A stretch of 64,000 bases of DNA. It comes from Plectosphaerella cucumerina. Its lineage: Eukaryota > Ascomycota > Sordariomycetes > Glomerellales > Plectosphaerellaceae. Within the stretch, counting starts at the first letter, position 1; the number at the start of each line of letters is the position of its first letter. The notes under the pieces were generated by a model. It was not told the origin of the DNA and searched no databases. It was given only the letters and a program-made list of their open reading frames with translations. Positions 9,792 through 19,629 of the stretch are shown piece after piece. The translations under genes were made by a program, and so were the position numbers. The stretch is from NCBI GenBank assembly GCA_020746995.1, contig JAGPXD010000002.1:6572001-6636000 (forward strand), in the 5' to 3' direction.

Positions 9792-12270
9792 GGTGCGTTG
9801 CCTCTGGGCCAGGGGGCGCCTTGGGCTCAGGAAGAGCTTGAGATGGGAAATGCGTGATCTTCGGTCGAAACCCCAGAGCGCATGGACTGGAGCGTCCCAA
9901 GTCACGGGGCGACACTCGAGGCGTGTGGAGGGGCGGAAGGGGGGGATTTTCTGGAGAGGCGACGAAGTGTGCTCGACCCCACACACCCGACCGGGCTTCC
10001 GGGTGCTGCTGCTGCTGTGGAGGGGCACGCGACTGTGGACGGGCAGGCCCTCGGACGTTCAGGGGAGCAGAGCGGGCTCTGACACTTGCGGCTGCGGGCG
10101 GCGCGCGATGCGAGTCGGTCGATGCGGGAGAGTTGCGATTGCCGTTGAATGTGGATTGACGAAATGAATGAGAAGAGAGAAGATGGAAAGGGAGGGAGGG
10201 GGGAGGGAAGGGCAAGGATAGATTTACAGCTCGACGGGGGGCTTCTTGGCGAGGCAGGCTGCTAGTGGTAAGAATGTGTTCAGAACGCCCGCAAGGACGG
10301 GTAGAGCGGGCGGGCGGGACACGGTATATGAATGAACGCGACAGCCCCAGGCCCGGCAGCGAGTACAAGTATATCGCGTGGCCGCCCACCCCTTGTCAAG
10401 GTGTTCTCTCTTCGCTTTGGTGTGTCTCGACGACATGTCTTGTCTTGTCTTCTCTCCTTGCCTGGGCGTACGATACGATGCGATAGCCCGCGCGCTGGCC
10501 GAATTGGTGATCAACCAAGGATCTCCGTATCATGCCGGCCGTGTCCTCTCTCCTCTCTCCCCCCGGCCCCAAGGGACCCCAAAGGGGGGGCGCAGCGTCA
10601 AGGGGCCCTGTCAAGGGGGCCTTGGGAAGAAGCAATTCCCGTCATGTCATCGATAGACTGGAACAGGACAGGCCGATAGTCTCTGTCAGGCTGGCGGTCG
10701 GACGCGGGTCTCTCGCCATGCAACGGTGATCCTCCCTGGGGGGCTGGGGCTGGCCGACGACACCAAATCACATGCAGAGAGGCCGGGTCCAGTCCAGTCC
10801 GTCCCGCCAGTCGAGGCCACCAGCCCGTGCTCTCCCGTCGTTCCCGTCGCTGGCTGGACTCGTCCGCGTCCGCATCCGGCGGCTGTCATTCGACTTTTGT
10901 GTTGGATAGATTTCGTCGCCACGGCTGCCGCTAGACATTCGACAGTCTGATATCTGATGGCGGCTTCAGCCTGTCGTTTCGAGACTCGAATGCGACTGCG
11001 CTGCGTCGACCCTCGATTGGCAAATGCACAACAGGGCGCATCCCTGTCGGCTGCCGCTGTGTTGGAGTGAAGCGCGATAAGAAGGGTGGGCAAAAGCCAT
11101 GTTGTAATGGATGGGAGCGGAGATAGGGGAAGGACGTGGAGGTACAGCGTCGGTAAGCACCGCGGTACCCCCACACCATGCCCAGGCTGGATGCCCTGGC
11201 CCCTGTGTGCTTCCAGGTACGTTCGGCAGGTGCTCCTGTAGGGTTGTCGGGTACCTTCCGCCTGGGCCTGCGAGGTTGAGGTGTGGGGGCGGTATGTATG
11301 GTGCATCGCTCCTTCCAAACTTGCAGTCCCGTCTTGACCATCCCGTCTGTCCAGTGAACGCAGGATCGACAAGACGACCTGAGCCCAAAAGTGAACCTCA
11401 ACCCGCGAACCTTTCTTTTTCTCTCCCAAGCCAACCGGTGCGCTCGCTTGCAAGCTGTAGCCGCTTCCACTCGGCCAATACATGCTCGACATCCAGTCAT
11501 ACAACGACGCCTCCTCGTCACAACCTCGCTCAACTTGAACCGGCCGTTTCAACGGCTGTGCTCGCCATCGCCAGCCCCCTCGAAACAGACAGCTTCGGTG
11601 CATGGCACGGCGTGCCTCATGTCCTGCAGGTGGCCGCCGGCACTGGCAATGAATGCCTTTACATCCGTCTGTCCGGTCAGAGTACTCGTAGGGTAACAAT
11701 CTGACCCCCTGTTCTTGATTACAGACTTGCCCCCCTTCTTCGTGCCTGTTATCAAGGTCAGCCACGAGCAACCGTCCGAGGGCTCCGAGTGGCGCTCCCC
11801 TTGGATAATGACATTTTGTCATCTCCATGACTGACATTCAACGTCAGAAGCCCTCCTCCCCACTACCCCTTTCGATGCCATCAACCTTGCCACATGCGCC
11901 ATCTCGTTCGACCCTCTCAAGAGGGCGCCTCCAACTGAACCTGTATGCCTCGGCGAGACTGCCCAGCCGTACCTGGTCTCGGTCTGTCTTTTGAGACATG
12001 ACCGTTGCGACTGTTCTCACACAACAGGAAAGAAGCAAGCTCAGACAGCCCGCCACCCCCTTTGAAGGCCCGAGCCATAGCATCCTGTCAGCAGGTGTTC
12101 CCTAGGTCTCGGACGTTACAATCTCAAGATTTACCTCCTTCGAGAAATTGATAGATGATCAAGGGATTTCTTAGAATTCGCAGATCATCTGTTGAGCTCC
12201 TTGGCGATAGCCATGCCGGGAGAAAACTAATCATCCGTCCAGCCCCTCTAGGTTAACTCTCGAGCTTTGG
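9792..12270. other. Long upstream region of the ammonium transporter
   Basis: About 2.5 kb between the transporter start and the MED16 stop. It contains several GATA cores on the + strand (10217, 10472, 10482, 10652, 10675, 10905, 10949, 11076 as GATAA, 11122). These are candidate AreA/NIT2-type sites, but the density is only slightly above chance. It also contains an unexplained 383-codon minus-strand ORF (10686-11837, listed separately). No RNA gene was recognised. Confidence 0.4.
10686..11837 (-). CDS. Unrecognised long ORF, doubtful gene
   Basis: This is an ATG-initiated frame of 383 codons. I recognise no domain in its Arg/Gly/Ser/Cys-rich translation. Codon third positions look much less GC-biased than in the neighbouring real genes, and the start context (TTGAATGTC) is poor. 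Both points argue against coding. A stop-free run this long is, however, unlikely by chance at about 58% GC. It lies in the upstream region of the ammonium transporter on the same strand, so it could also be part of a long leader or a non-coding transcript. Confidence 0.15.
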   Translation of the reverse strand: MSVMEMTKCHYPRGAPLGALGRLLVADLDNRHEEGGQVCNQEQGVRLLPYEYSDRTDGCKGIHCQCRRPPAGHEARRAMHRSCLFRGGWRWRAQPLKRPVQVERGCDEEASLYDWMSSMYWPSGSGYSLQASAPVGLGEKKKGSRVEVHFWAQVVLSILRSLDRRDGQDGTASLEGAMHHTYRPHTSTSQAQAEGTRQPYRSTCRTYLEAHRGQGIQPGHGVGVPRCLPTLYLHVLPLSPLPSITTWLLPTLLIALHSNTAAADRDAPCCAFANRGSTQRSRIRVSKRQAEAAIRYQTVECLAAAVATKSIQHKSRMTAAGCGRGRVQPATGTTGEHGLVASTGGTDWTGPGLSACDLVSSASPSPPGRITVAWRETRVRPPA

Positions 12271-15200
12271 CTAAATGTCCTTGGACAGAAGCGCCCAGAA
12301 TCCACCACACGCGCACCTCCTCTGCTGGGACAACACAAACGTGAAACCCGGCCGCGAGCCAGGCGGCACGTCCTCCATGACCGCCGCACACCTGACGCAC
12401 CGCCTCCACGACATCTGCTGCCCGGTGCCCATGCCAGGTGGCACGATTTCCGTACGCTTGAAGACGTCGACATACGTGCGGGCCGCCTGGCGCGCTTCCA
12501 GCACCCGTGGCTCGTCCGAGACCTCCAGCAGCCCATAGTCGGCGAAGAAGAGCTTGGACGGGTCCGTCTGCGCCCTGAAGGCTCGCAGGTCGGCACCAAA
12601 GAACTTCTTGAGCACAGGGAGGAACGGCGGGATGGGCTGCGCATCTAAGAGCAGGCTCATCTCTGCCCTGATCTGGGCGCTCTTCACTTGCGGGTCGACC
12701 TGCTTCTGTCCCTGGCCAGGCTGACCGCCGCCCTCGTTCTTCTGCTGCTGCGACGCGAGGCCCGAGAAAGCCGTGTGGTAGGCGGACCGAATGTCGGCGT
12801 TTAGGGTGCTCAGCACGCGATCAAACTCGGAGACCTTGATGAGGCTGAGCTGCGTGATGTGCTGCATCCTCTTGTAGGCGGTCTGCAGCAAGATGTGCGG
12901 GTTCTTGGGCTGGTGCGACGGGTCGCCGGCGTTCTGCATGGCCGTCTTGCGTTCGTAAAACTCAATGGCCTTTTGCGAGAGCGCCTCCAGGTGCAGAAGC
13001 CGACGGCACAGTGCTGAAACGTACCCGCGGGTCGACGAGCAGAGCACCAGCTGCAGGGACGGGTCAGACCGCTTCTTCATGAAGCCCGATATCTCGGTGA
13101 AACGTTGGGGGCTCAGCAGCGCCTGGAAGTCCGGGTCGTCCATCAGCGTGAAGAGGGCGTCGGCGAGCCACGAGAGCAGGTCGATAGCCCATTTCGCGCA
13201 CCCGGCCAGGGTGTCGACCACCTCGTGCTCGTCCAGGGGGCTCAGCTTCTCGCGCATCGTATGCGGCGTGTTACTGGCGATGGTGATGAGGATGACGATA
13301 TTGCGGATGTTTAGCGACAGAAGAGAGAATTTGCCAATGTAGGCGCGCGGCCGGAACTCGCCCTGGAAGCCCAGGTGGTTCATCACACTGAGACAAAGCT
13401 GGAGCGAAGTGTTCCTAACCAAGGAGTCGTGGTGGACCTCCTCGGAGTAGTCCACGGCCGCCTTGAGCATTCGCGCCATTTCAGTGACCCAGTCCTTGAT
13501 GAAGTCTAGAAGAGTTAGTGAAAATGTCCCGATGGAAGAGGTCAGTGTCAAGTCACGTACTCTTCTTTGCGGCATGTGGCCGCGCCGCGGCGAGGATGTC
13601 ATCGATGTTGATGTGGTTAAGTGTCGCCACAGAAGCGGTGACTGTCAAGCCTGCGATGACGGCGGCATATTGGGCTTTCAAGATGTTAGTCTAAATCAGC
13701 GGACCTGGCAGTAAGAGAGACACCCACCATCCTGGTTTGAATTGCCGATATCTCCCGAAGAGTATCGAAGCCCGACCCATTTGATCTGGCCATCGTCGAG
13801 CACCTGGACTAGCGAGCAGTTGCTCGGCGACAAGACCATTTGCAGACCTGTTCCAAGTCAGAACACGCACATGTACCGGCTGTGTGTACTTTCAGGGCAC
13901 TTACAAGGTGATGGGTTCGCATATGTGAACCCTACTTGGTTGAGGGTCATGATGCGGTCCTGGTTCGGTTCATTGTAGACCTCTTCCATGGTGAGTCTGT
14001 CGCGGTACTCGATGCTACCGTCACTGTACAGGAAGCAAACAACCTTGCCAAACTGGATGGACTGGATCCCTACGACAATCTTGTTCACCACGATGGGATC
14101 GAGTTTCTTGAGCATGTTCAGGTCCTTCTCGGTGTCAGCGGAAATCTCCAGGAGGTGGACAAGGCCAGCACTCACGTTGTCGGGTGGGCCTGGGCTTGCA
14201 TCCCTACGAGTGCCCATCTGCTCAAAGGCTGGGTGGAGGGTCGGTTTGGCCTGGTCGGTGAGCTCCCATGTGTCGATAATGCTCTGCGTCTCTTGATATG
14301 GCGAGTTTGCGACGGGAACATAGCTGCGTACGACCAGCACCTTGATCGGTGCCCACCTCTGACCCTGACCCTGACCCTGCCCTTGGCCCTGTCCCGTGGT
14401 ATCAACTTGGGATGGCAAGATTTCCACGTGAGACAGCTGGGTCATGGAGGCATCGGTGGGAGTGACGCTTGGCCCACTAGGCATCCAGCTGCTGATGACG
14501 AGATATTTGGCATGCATGGTCGGGCTGAGGGGTTGGCCGCCGGGAGGCAGCTTTTGGTCTGCCGGTGGCAGGCCCCAGTTGATGGAGACACGCACCAGAC
14601 GGAGCTGCTTGGAGGCCGTGGCTAGGGCGATGTATAGATAATCTATTCTCGGTCAGCGAGACGAAAAGAGATTCGATGGCAGTTGTTGTGTCTCATACTT
14701 TTGTCACTCTGAAGCGACGCATGTGTAATAAGATCATCCGAGGATGTGATTCTCTCCAGCTCCAACGTGGTCTCCTCGAACTTGTTGTTGTTCTGCGACC
14801 AAAGGAGCCTCAGATGGCCGTGTGTCGTGACATAGAGCAGCGCACTCTTCTGGGGATTAGGATGGCACGGCCCAAATGCCGGCAGAAACGAGCTCTCATA
14901 GCGGTATGCCGTGCCGGAGGCATCTTTGACCGCCGGTCCATGGAACAAGTGGTACTGTACACAATCGTCATCAGATACGTTGGGGCTCTCGAGAGGGCCG
15001 CTGGGCATGGAGGCAGGATGCATACGTTTTTGTGCTGAGAGGCGAGGTTGAGCCAGAAACAGCCTACTATGGCGTGAAGGTCTTCGACGTGATCCGTGTC
15101 CCATCTTCGGTTCAGGAAGGGCCGGTTGAGGGCAATGGAAAATGCAAGGATGACGACACGGCCGGCCGCGTCGATGACAGCTAGCTCATGGTTGCTCGTG

Positions 15201-15663
15201 CCCGCCCAGGCGAGATGGACGATGGGATTGGAGGGCGTTGCGGTGATGGGTTCTACGGTGTAGGCCTCGCTTAAGCCCCAGTTTCCATCCACCGGACTGG
15301 CTTGAAGCAGTCTGACCTCTACCGTCTTGCCGTCGGCGGAAACTGATGCGATTGTGCCGAATTTTGACCAGGCCACAGTTCTTGACAACGAAGCGAGTTA
15401 GAGGCGTCGGGGTGGTGATTCGGCCACGAGACCAGAGATGGCATATAAGAAAGAACGAGGGGGTCTTACTGGCAGCAACCGCGAGATCGGAGTTCATCAA
15501 GCCTCTGGTAAAGGTGCTTGCTTGGGGGACGGACGTTGGGCAATGACAGGGCGACTCCGTCTCCAAAGAGGTCATCGACATCGATGTGGTCGACCTGAAC
15601 TGGGCCAGCCATCCCGTGGGCCATGTTGGTGTCCATCTGGCTGTCGTCGATGATCAAGGGCAT
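12271..15663 (-). CDS. MED16: Mediator complex subunit 16 (Sin4)
   Basis: This is a tail-module Mediator subunit that relays activator signals to RNA polymerase II. Seven exons close in frame to 1003 aa: 15663-15470, 15380-15026, 14954-14699, 14642-13905, 13847-13728, 13674-13561 and 13505-12271. The start is ATG at 15663 (MPLIIDDSQMD). The N-terminal half has beta-propeller character (CCQTVAWSKFGTIASVSADG, LLWSQNNNKFEETTLELERI). The C-terminal half is helical (NFIKDWVTEMARML onward). It ends in a Cys-containing segment with CVRCAAVMEDV and QRRCACGGFW, which resembles a zinc-binding pair. A (GQ)n stretch is encoded by a short tandem repeat at 14359-14395. The gene diverges from the sirtuin gene. 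Small internal exon boundaries rest on GT..AG and phase agreement. Confidence 0.85.
14359..14395. repeat. 6-bp tandem repeat coding (Gly-Gln)n in MED16
   Basis: The plus strand reads repeated TGACCC units that drift into related TGCCCT/TGGCCC units. On the minus strand this encodes an alternating Gly-Gln run between the N-terminal propeller and the central part of MED16. The length is likely to vary between strains. Confidence 0.8.
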
Positions 15664-16565
15664 CTTATCGAGGCCAAGGCTGAGGGACCGGACCGGAAGA
15701 CCTGTCACAATCTCACCAGAAGCCTGACAAAGCGGGGGCTAGGTCATGCTTCGGGGGGCAGTGGCGTTTCGAGAGTAGTCGAGAATGGTCGGGGACTCGG
15801 ACCTGTGTCCGCGAAGGAGTGGTGGATATTTTGCATCAAACTGCACGCATGTCAATGAGGCAGCGAGTTTGGTGGTGAAAGCGATTGATCGTGGCGGCTG
15901 CCACCTCAAGCCTCATGTTGGGAGGAACAAGCCCCCTTGTCTGTTGCCCCAGCCACAATCTTCATCCTTGTACCTTTGATTAGCTGGATGCAGTGCATGA
16001 CCCAATGTAAACAACGAGTCAAGCAGAGTCAAAGTGTTCTGCGCTTGAACGGGGCGTCGAAAACTGGGGAGCACGCAGGTATAAGAGACTTGTGAGGGAC
16101 TTCTCAAGACGTGACGCATCCCCCTCTTTGAGTGTACTCTCGAAGTATCTGCCGTGCTCCCCCCTCCGTTTCGCTGGTCACGCTAAACCTCTTTAGTGGC
16201 GCCGGGCCTTGCCGTCTCCCCTCGAGCCTCCCTCCTCCGCGTTCCCGCCTGCAACGTCCGCTTTTGACCTCACGGTTCTCGATCTCCTACTTCGAGGTTG
16301 CAGGAACAATTGCCTTCACCCTGCTTTCAACACAGACGGCTACCTTCCCTCCACGCGACTCTTTCTCCGTCATTGTCACAATGGACTGATGCAGATACTC
16401 GCCTTTTGTCACCGCGGATTTTCTACCGCGGAATTCCATGGTCGGGCAAGAGCCTTCTTCTAATAGGTACCCGTCAGCAGCCCACCGTCTTCTCGCTGTT
16501 CCAACAATCCCCTCGCAACCCGACCGGCGCCTTCAACTTGGCGACTGAACGACCAGCACACAACC
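15664..16565. other. Divergent promoter region, MED16 / sirtuin
   Basis: About 900 nt between divergent start codons. The 400 nt before the sirtuin ATG are pyrimidine-rich (CT-rich tracts around 16150-16420), a common feature of filamentous fungal promoters and leaders. No coding evidence. Confidence 0.5.
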
Positions 16566-18653
16566 ATGAGCACCGACGCGCGACCCGGTAACGGGCTTCC
16601 GCGACAGGATTCCCCTTCGTCGCCGCTCTCCGAACTATCAAGATCGCCTTCACTGCCTTCTTCGCCCCAATCGACTCTAGATGCCGCACACCGGTACCCG
16701 TCACCCTCGACATCCTCCCTCGCCTCCGCACCCAGCTCTTCCGGAACCGCCACCCCAAGGAAGCATGAGGCGTCCGACTCTATCCAGGTCAACCCCGACG
16801 GCGCGGCAAGCGCTCAGACTGAGCGTCCCAGGAAGCGTCGCAAGATCATGCCCAAGGAGCGCAAGACTGAGTACCTCGACTTCGATCGCGTCCGGGATTC
16901 CGGTACCTTCGACAAGGACAGCTCGCGGAAACTGGACATGCTTGTCGATGTCTTCCGCAAGTACAAAAAAGTCGTCGTCATCGCCGGCGCAGGCATCTCC
17001 GTGTCGGCTGGCATTCCTGATTTTCGGTCCAAAAACGGACTCTTCGCGACTCTGCCGAATCAGCACAAAATGAAGGGATCGGGCAAGGACCTGTTCGACG
17101 CGTCCGTCTACAAGCACGACTCTACGACAGAAAAGTTCCACAAGATGCTTTGCGACATGGACGCGCTGGTCAAGACTGCCAACCCGACGCCCTTCCACCA
17201 TCTCCTCGCCTCGCTGGCAGCTGAGAACCGCCTCCTCCGGCTGTACACACAGAACGTCGACTGCATCGACACCAACATGTCCCCGCTATCCACTAACGTT
17301 CCCCTGAACGTGAAGGGACCCTGGCCCAAGACTATTCAGCTGCATGGTAGCCTCGGCCACATGAATTGTTCGAAGTGCGGCCACATCGACCCCCTCAACA
17401 GTGAACTCTTCGTCAACCACGAGGCACCCCTTTGTCAACAATGCCAAGAACTGGACATGATCCGGACAGCACACGCCGGCAAACGCAGCCACGGTGTTGG
17501 CCGCCTCCGGCCGCGTATGGTGCTCTACAACGAGTACAACCCGGACGCCGAGGCCATCGGCAAGGTGTCCAGCGCCGACCTGCGGAGAGGCCCCGATGCT
17601 GTCATTGTCGTCGGCACCAGCCTTCAGATTCCCGGCGTGAGACGCCTTGTGAAGGAGCTGACTCAGGCGACTCGCAGCAAGCGAGGCGGATTCGCTGCTT
17701 GGATCAACCTTGACTCCGAACCTCAACACAACGACTTCAAAGACTGCTGGGACCTGATAGTCCGCGGCAAAGCCGATGACGTCGCTCACTTTGTCCAGCT
17801 GCCGCGACACGATGAAAAGGGCGCCGACCCGAGTTCGATCCTTAGCGAGGAGGACGACAAAGTCCGTGCTGACTGGCTCCGCCGCAACACCCTTGAGGTT
17901 CTGCTGCCGCGCACATCGACTAGGTCGTCGCCGGTGGAGGATGGCGTTACCGAGAGTAGTGCCGATAGTCGCGTCGAGAAGGTCCAGGGCATCCCGACGC
18001 CCAGCGCCAGCCCCAGGATCCCACCTGTCCTGCCCGCCACCAAGCTCGCCAAGACCAAGCAGAGCAAACTGTCGTTCGGCCGGGTTCCTCTCCCGACCCT
18101 TGACAGCGACACTTCTGACGCCGGCAAGAAGCGCAAGAGAGCCCCTGTCAAGAAGGCCGCCAAGTCTACGACAAAGAAGGCGGAGCCGCAGAAGAAGACT
18201 CTCACCGATGCCTTCAAGACAGCCAAGAAGCGCGAGGTCGTTGCGGGCCAAGAAAAGATCACAAAGAAGGATCCTCATCCCGCCTCCGCAGTCAAGCTGG
18301 AGATAGAGCTACCCTCCCTGCGACCCAACCGACTTCCCACTCCCCAGTCTCAAACCGACGCCCCCGGCTCCCACCCCTCGAGCGAGTCGAGCGAAGCGCG
18401 GTCGTCACCGGTGCTGCCCACCCTGAACAGGCGTCTTGGCAATGGCAAGCCTGCCTCTGGACGCAAGCCTCTGCCTACCTCCCCTCGGAGCTCGTCACCT
18501 TGCATCGGGGTCACCACCGCTGAATGCAAAGGAAGCATCGTTGCCATTGTTCCTGAACTGCCTGGCACCCCGGCTGTCCACCGTCGACGCAGCTCCGCCG
18601 ACACCATCTCGCCAACCTCAATCCCTCGTGGTATGGAGAACTTTGTGGATTAG
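16566..18653 (+). CDS. HST4: Class I sirtuin, Hst3/Hst4 type
   Basis: This is an NAD-dependent histone deacetylase of the Hst3/Hst4 group, which removes acetyl groups from H3K56 after S phase (family knowledge). It is a single intronless frame of 695 aa from ATG 16566. The Rossmann motif GAGISVSAGIPDFRS is at about residue 140. TQNVDCID follows, then the catalytic His in QLHGSLG at about 259. Zinc Cys pairs are in CSKC and CQQC (about 267-270 and 289-292). The VVGTSLQIPGVRRLVKE block matches the Hst3/4 subgroup. The N-terminal 110 residues are Ser/Pro-rich. The C-terminal 270 residues are disordered and Lys-rich, with patches such as KRKRAPVKKAAK (nuclear-localisation-like) and TKQSKLSFGRV. 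HST3 versus HST4 cannot be decided from sequence alone. Confidence 0.9.
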   Translation: MSTDARPGNGLPRQDSPSSPLSELSRSPSLPSSPQSTLDAAHRYPSPSTSSLASAPSSSGTATPRKHEASDSIQVNPDGAASAQTERPRKRRKIMPKERKTEYLDFDRVRDSGTFDKDSSRKLDMLVDVFRKYKKVVVIAGAGISVSAGIPDFRSKNGLFATLPNQHKMKGSGKDLFDASVYKHDSTTEKFHKMLCDMDALVKTANPTPFHHLLASLAAENRLLRLYTQNVDCIDTNMSPLSTNVPLNVKGPWPKTIQLHGSLGHMNCSKCGHIDPLNSELFVNHEAPLCQQCQELDMIRTAHAGKRSHGVGRLRPRMVLYNEYNPDAEAIGKVSSADLRRGPDAVIVVGTSLQIPGVRRLVKELTQATRSKRGGFAAWINLDSEPQHNDFKDCWDLIVRGKADDVAHFVQLPRHDEKGADPSSILSEEDDKVRADWLRRNTLEVLLPRTSTRSSPVEDGVTESSADSRVEKVQGIPTPSASPRIPPVLPATKLAKTKQSKLSFGRVPLPTLDSDTSDAGKKRKRAPVKKAAKSTTKKAEPQKKTLTDAFKTAKKREVVAGQEKITKKDPHPASAVKLEIELPSLRPNRLPTPQSQTDAPGSHPSSESSEARSSPVLPTLNRRLGNGKPASGRKPLPTSPRSSSPCIGVTTAECKGSIVAIVPELPGTPAVHRRRSSADTISPTSIPRGMENFVD

Positions 18654-19629
18654 GAAAGCGATAGGGTCCCGGGAGCTTCAGGACATGCCGGCACGCATAT
18701 TGTGCCAGCAGCCAGACATATATAAGAAACCGCGACTAGCCTCCGGGGTCAATGCGCCACGGATACGCAGGCTGCGCATCTGCAGGCGTACACTTCATTC
18801 CATCGGTGCATCTTTTGGGGGGGGTCATTGGCGGGCCACAGAAACGCTGGGTTTACGACATGAGGGTCGATGATTTTCAGCTAGGCGTGCGGCGTTGTTA
18901 GATTTTTTCGGCCGGTAATGATATTTTGCCCACCCTTTCCACGGTTAAAATGTGCCGCAAGCCCTCAAGCTTCCTTGTGCTCGTCGTGACAGCCAATACC
19001 TAGACAACTTAGGAGGGGGATAGGCCGGCCCACTACTGTCTTGACAGGTCGGTAGGCAGGCCACACACGGTTATGGCCTGTCGAACGTCCCGACTCATCA
19101 CTGCTACCACCACGGCCGAGCACAAAGTAGATGTCAATCGAGTTGGTGCCGTTGATCTTTTTGAACCTCCAATAACTCTGCATGGGTATACCAGGTACCT
19201 GCCTGCGCTCGATGAAAGGTGGCGCTCCAAACTTCCCGGCAGAAACGCCCCCCAGCTGCTACTGCGCCGGCCAGGCTGACATCCATGTCGACTGCGACGA
19301 GGCTGGCATCCATATCATGTGACTTTCGAACCACAAAACTCTTCCCCAATCCCTCACTGGACGGTATCTCAGAGAACGGCGCTTACATTTGCGCCTAAAG
19401 TGGGTGCGCCGGAAAAACATGTCCTCTCGACTGAACTCCTTGAAGGGTGTCCTGTATGATGAAGTCTGCCTCTTCTGAACAGAGTGCCGCCCCTTTTGAA
19501 CGCCATGCCAATGCAGCCCTGATTCGAAAATGAAGTGATGAAGGCGGCTAGGTGATGATGGTACAAGCTCCCCTCATGATTTTCGTGGGCCCGACTGGGT
19601 ATCACCACGTGCCGCGTGGTCATCTGCTT
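18654..19629. other. Convergent 3' spacer, sirtuin / CHD1
   Basis: This 976-nt spacer lies between converging stop codons. It contains only short chance ORFs. A CAGGTACCTG palindrome lies near 19193-19202. It presumably holds the two 3' UTRs. Confidence 0.5.

Noticed and set aside
17286..18278. 330-codon minus-strand ORF opposite the sirtuin
   Set aside because: Antisense shadow; the sense frame has all sirtuin motifs.
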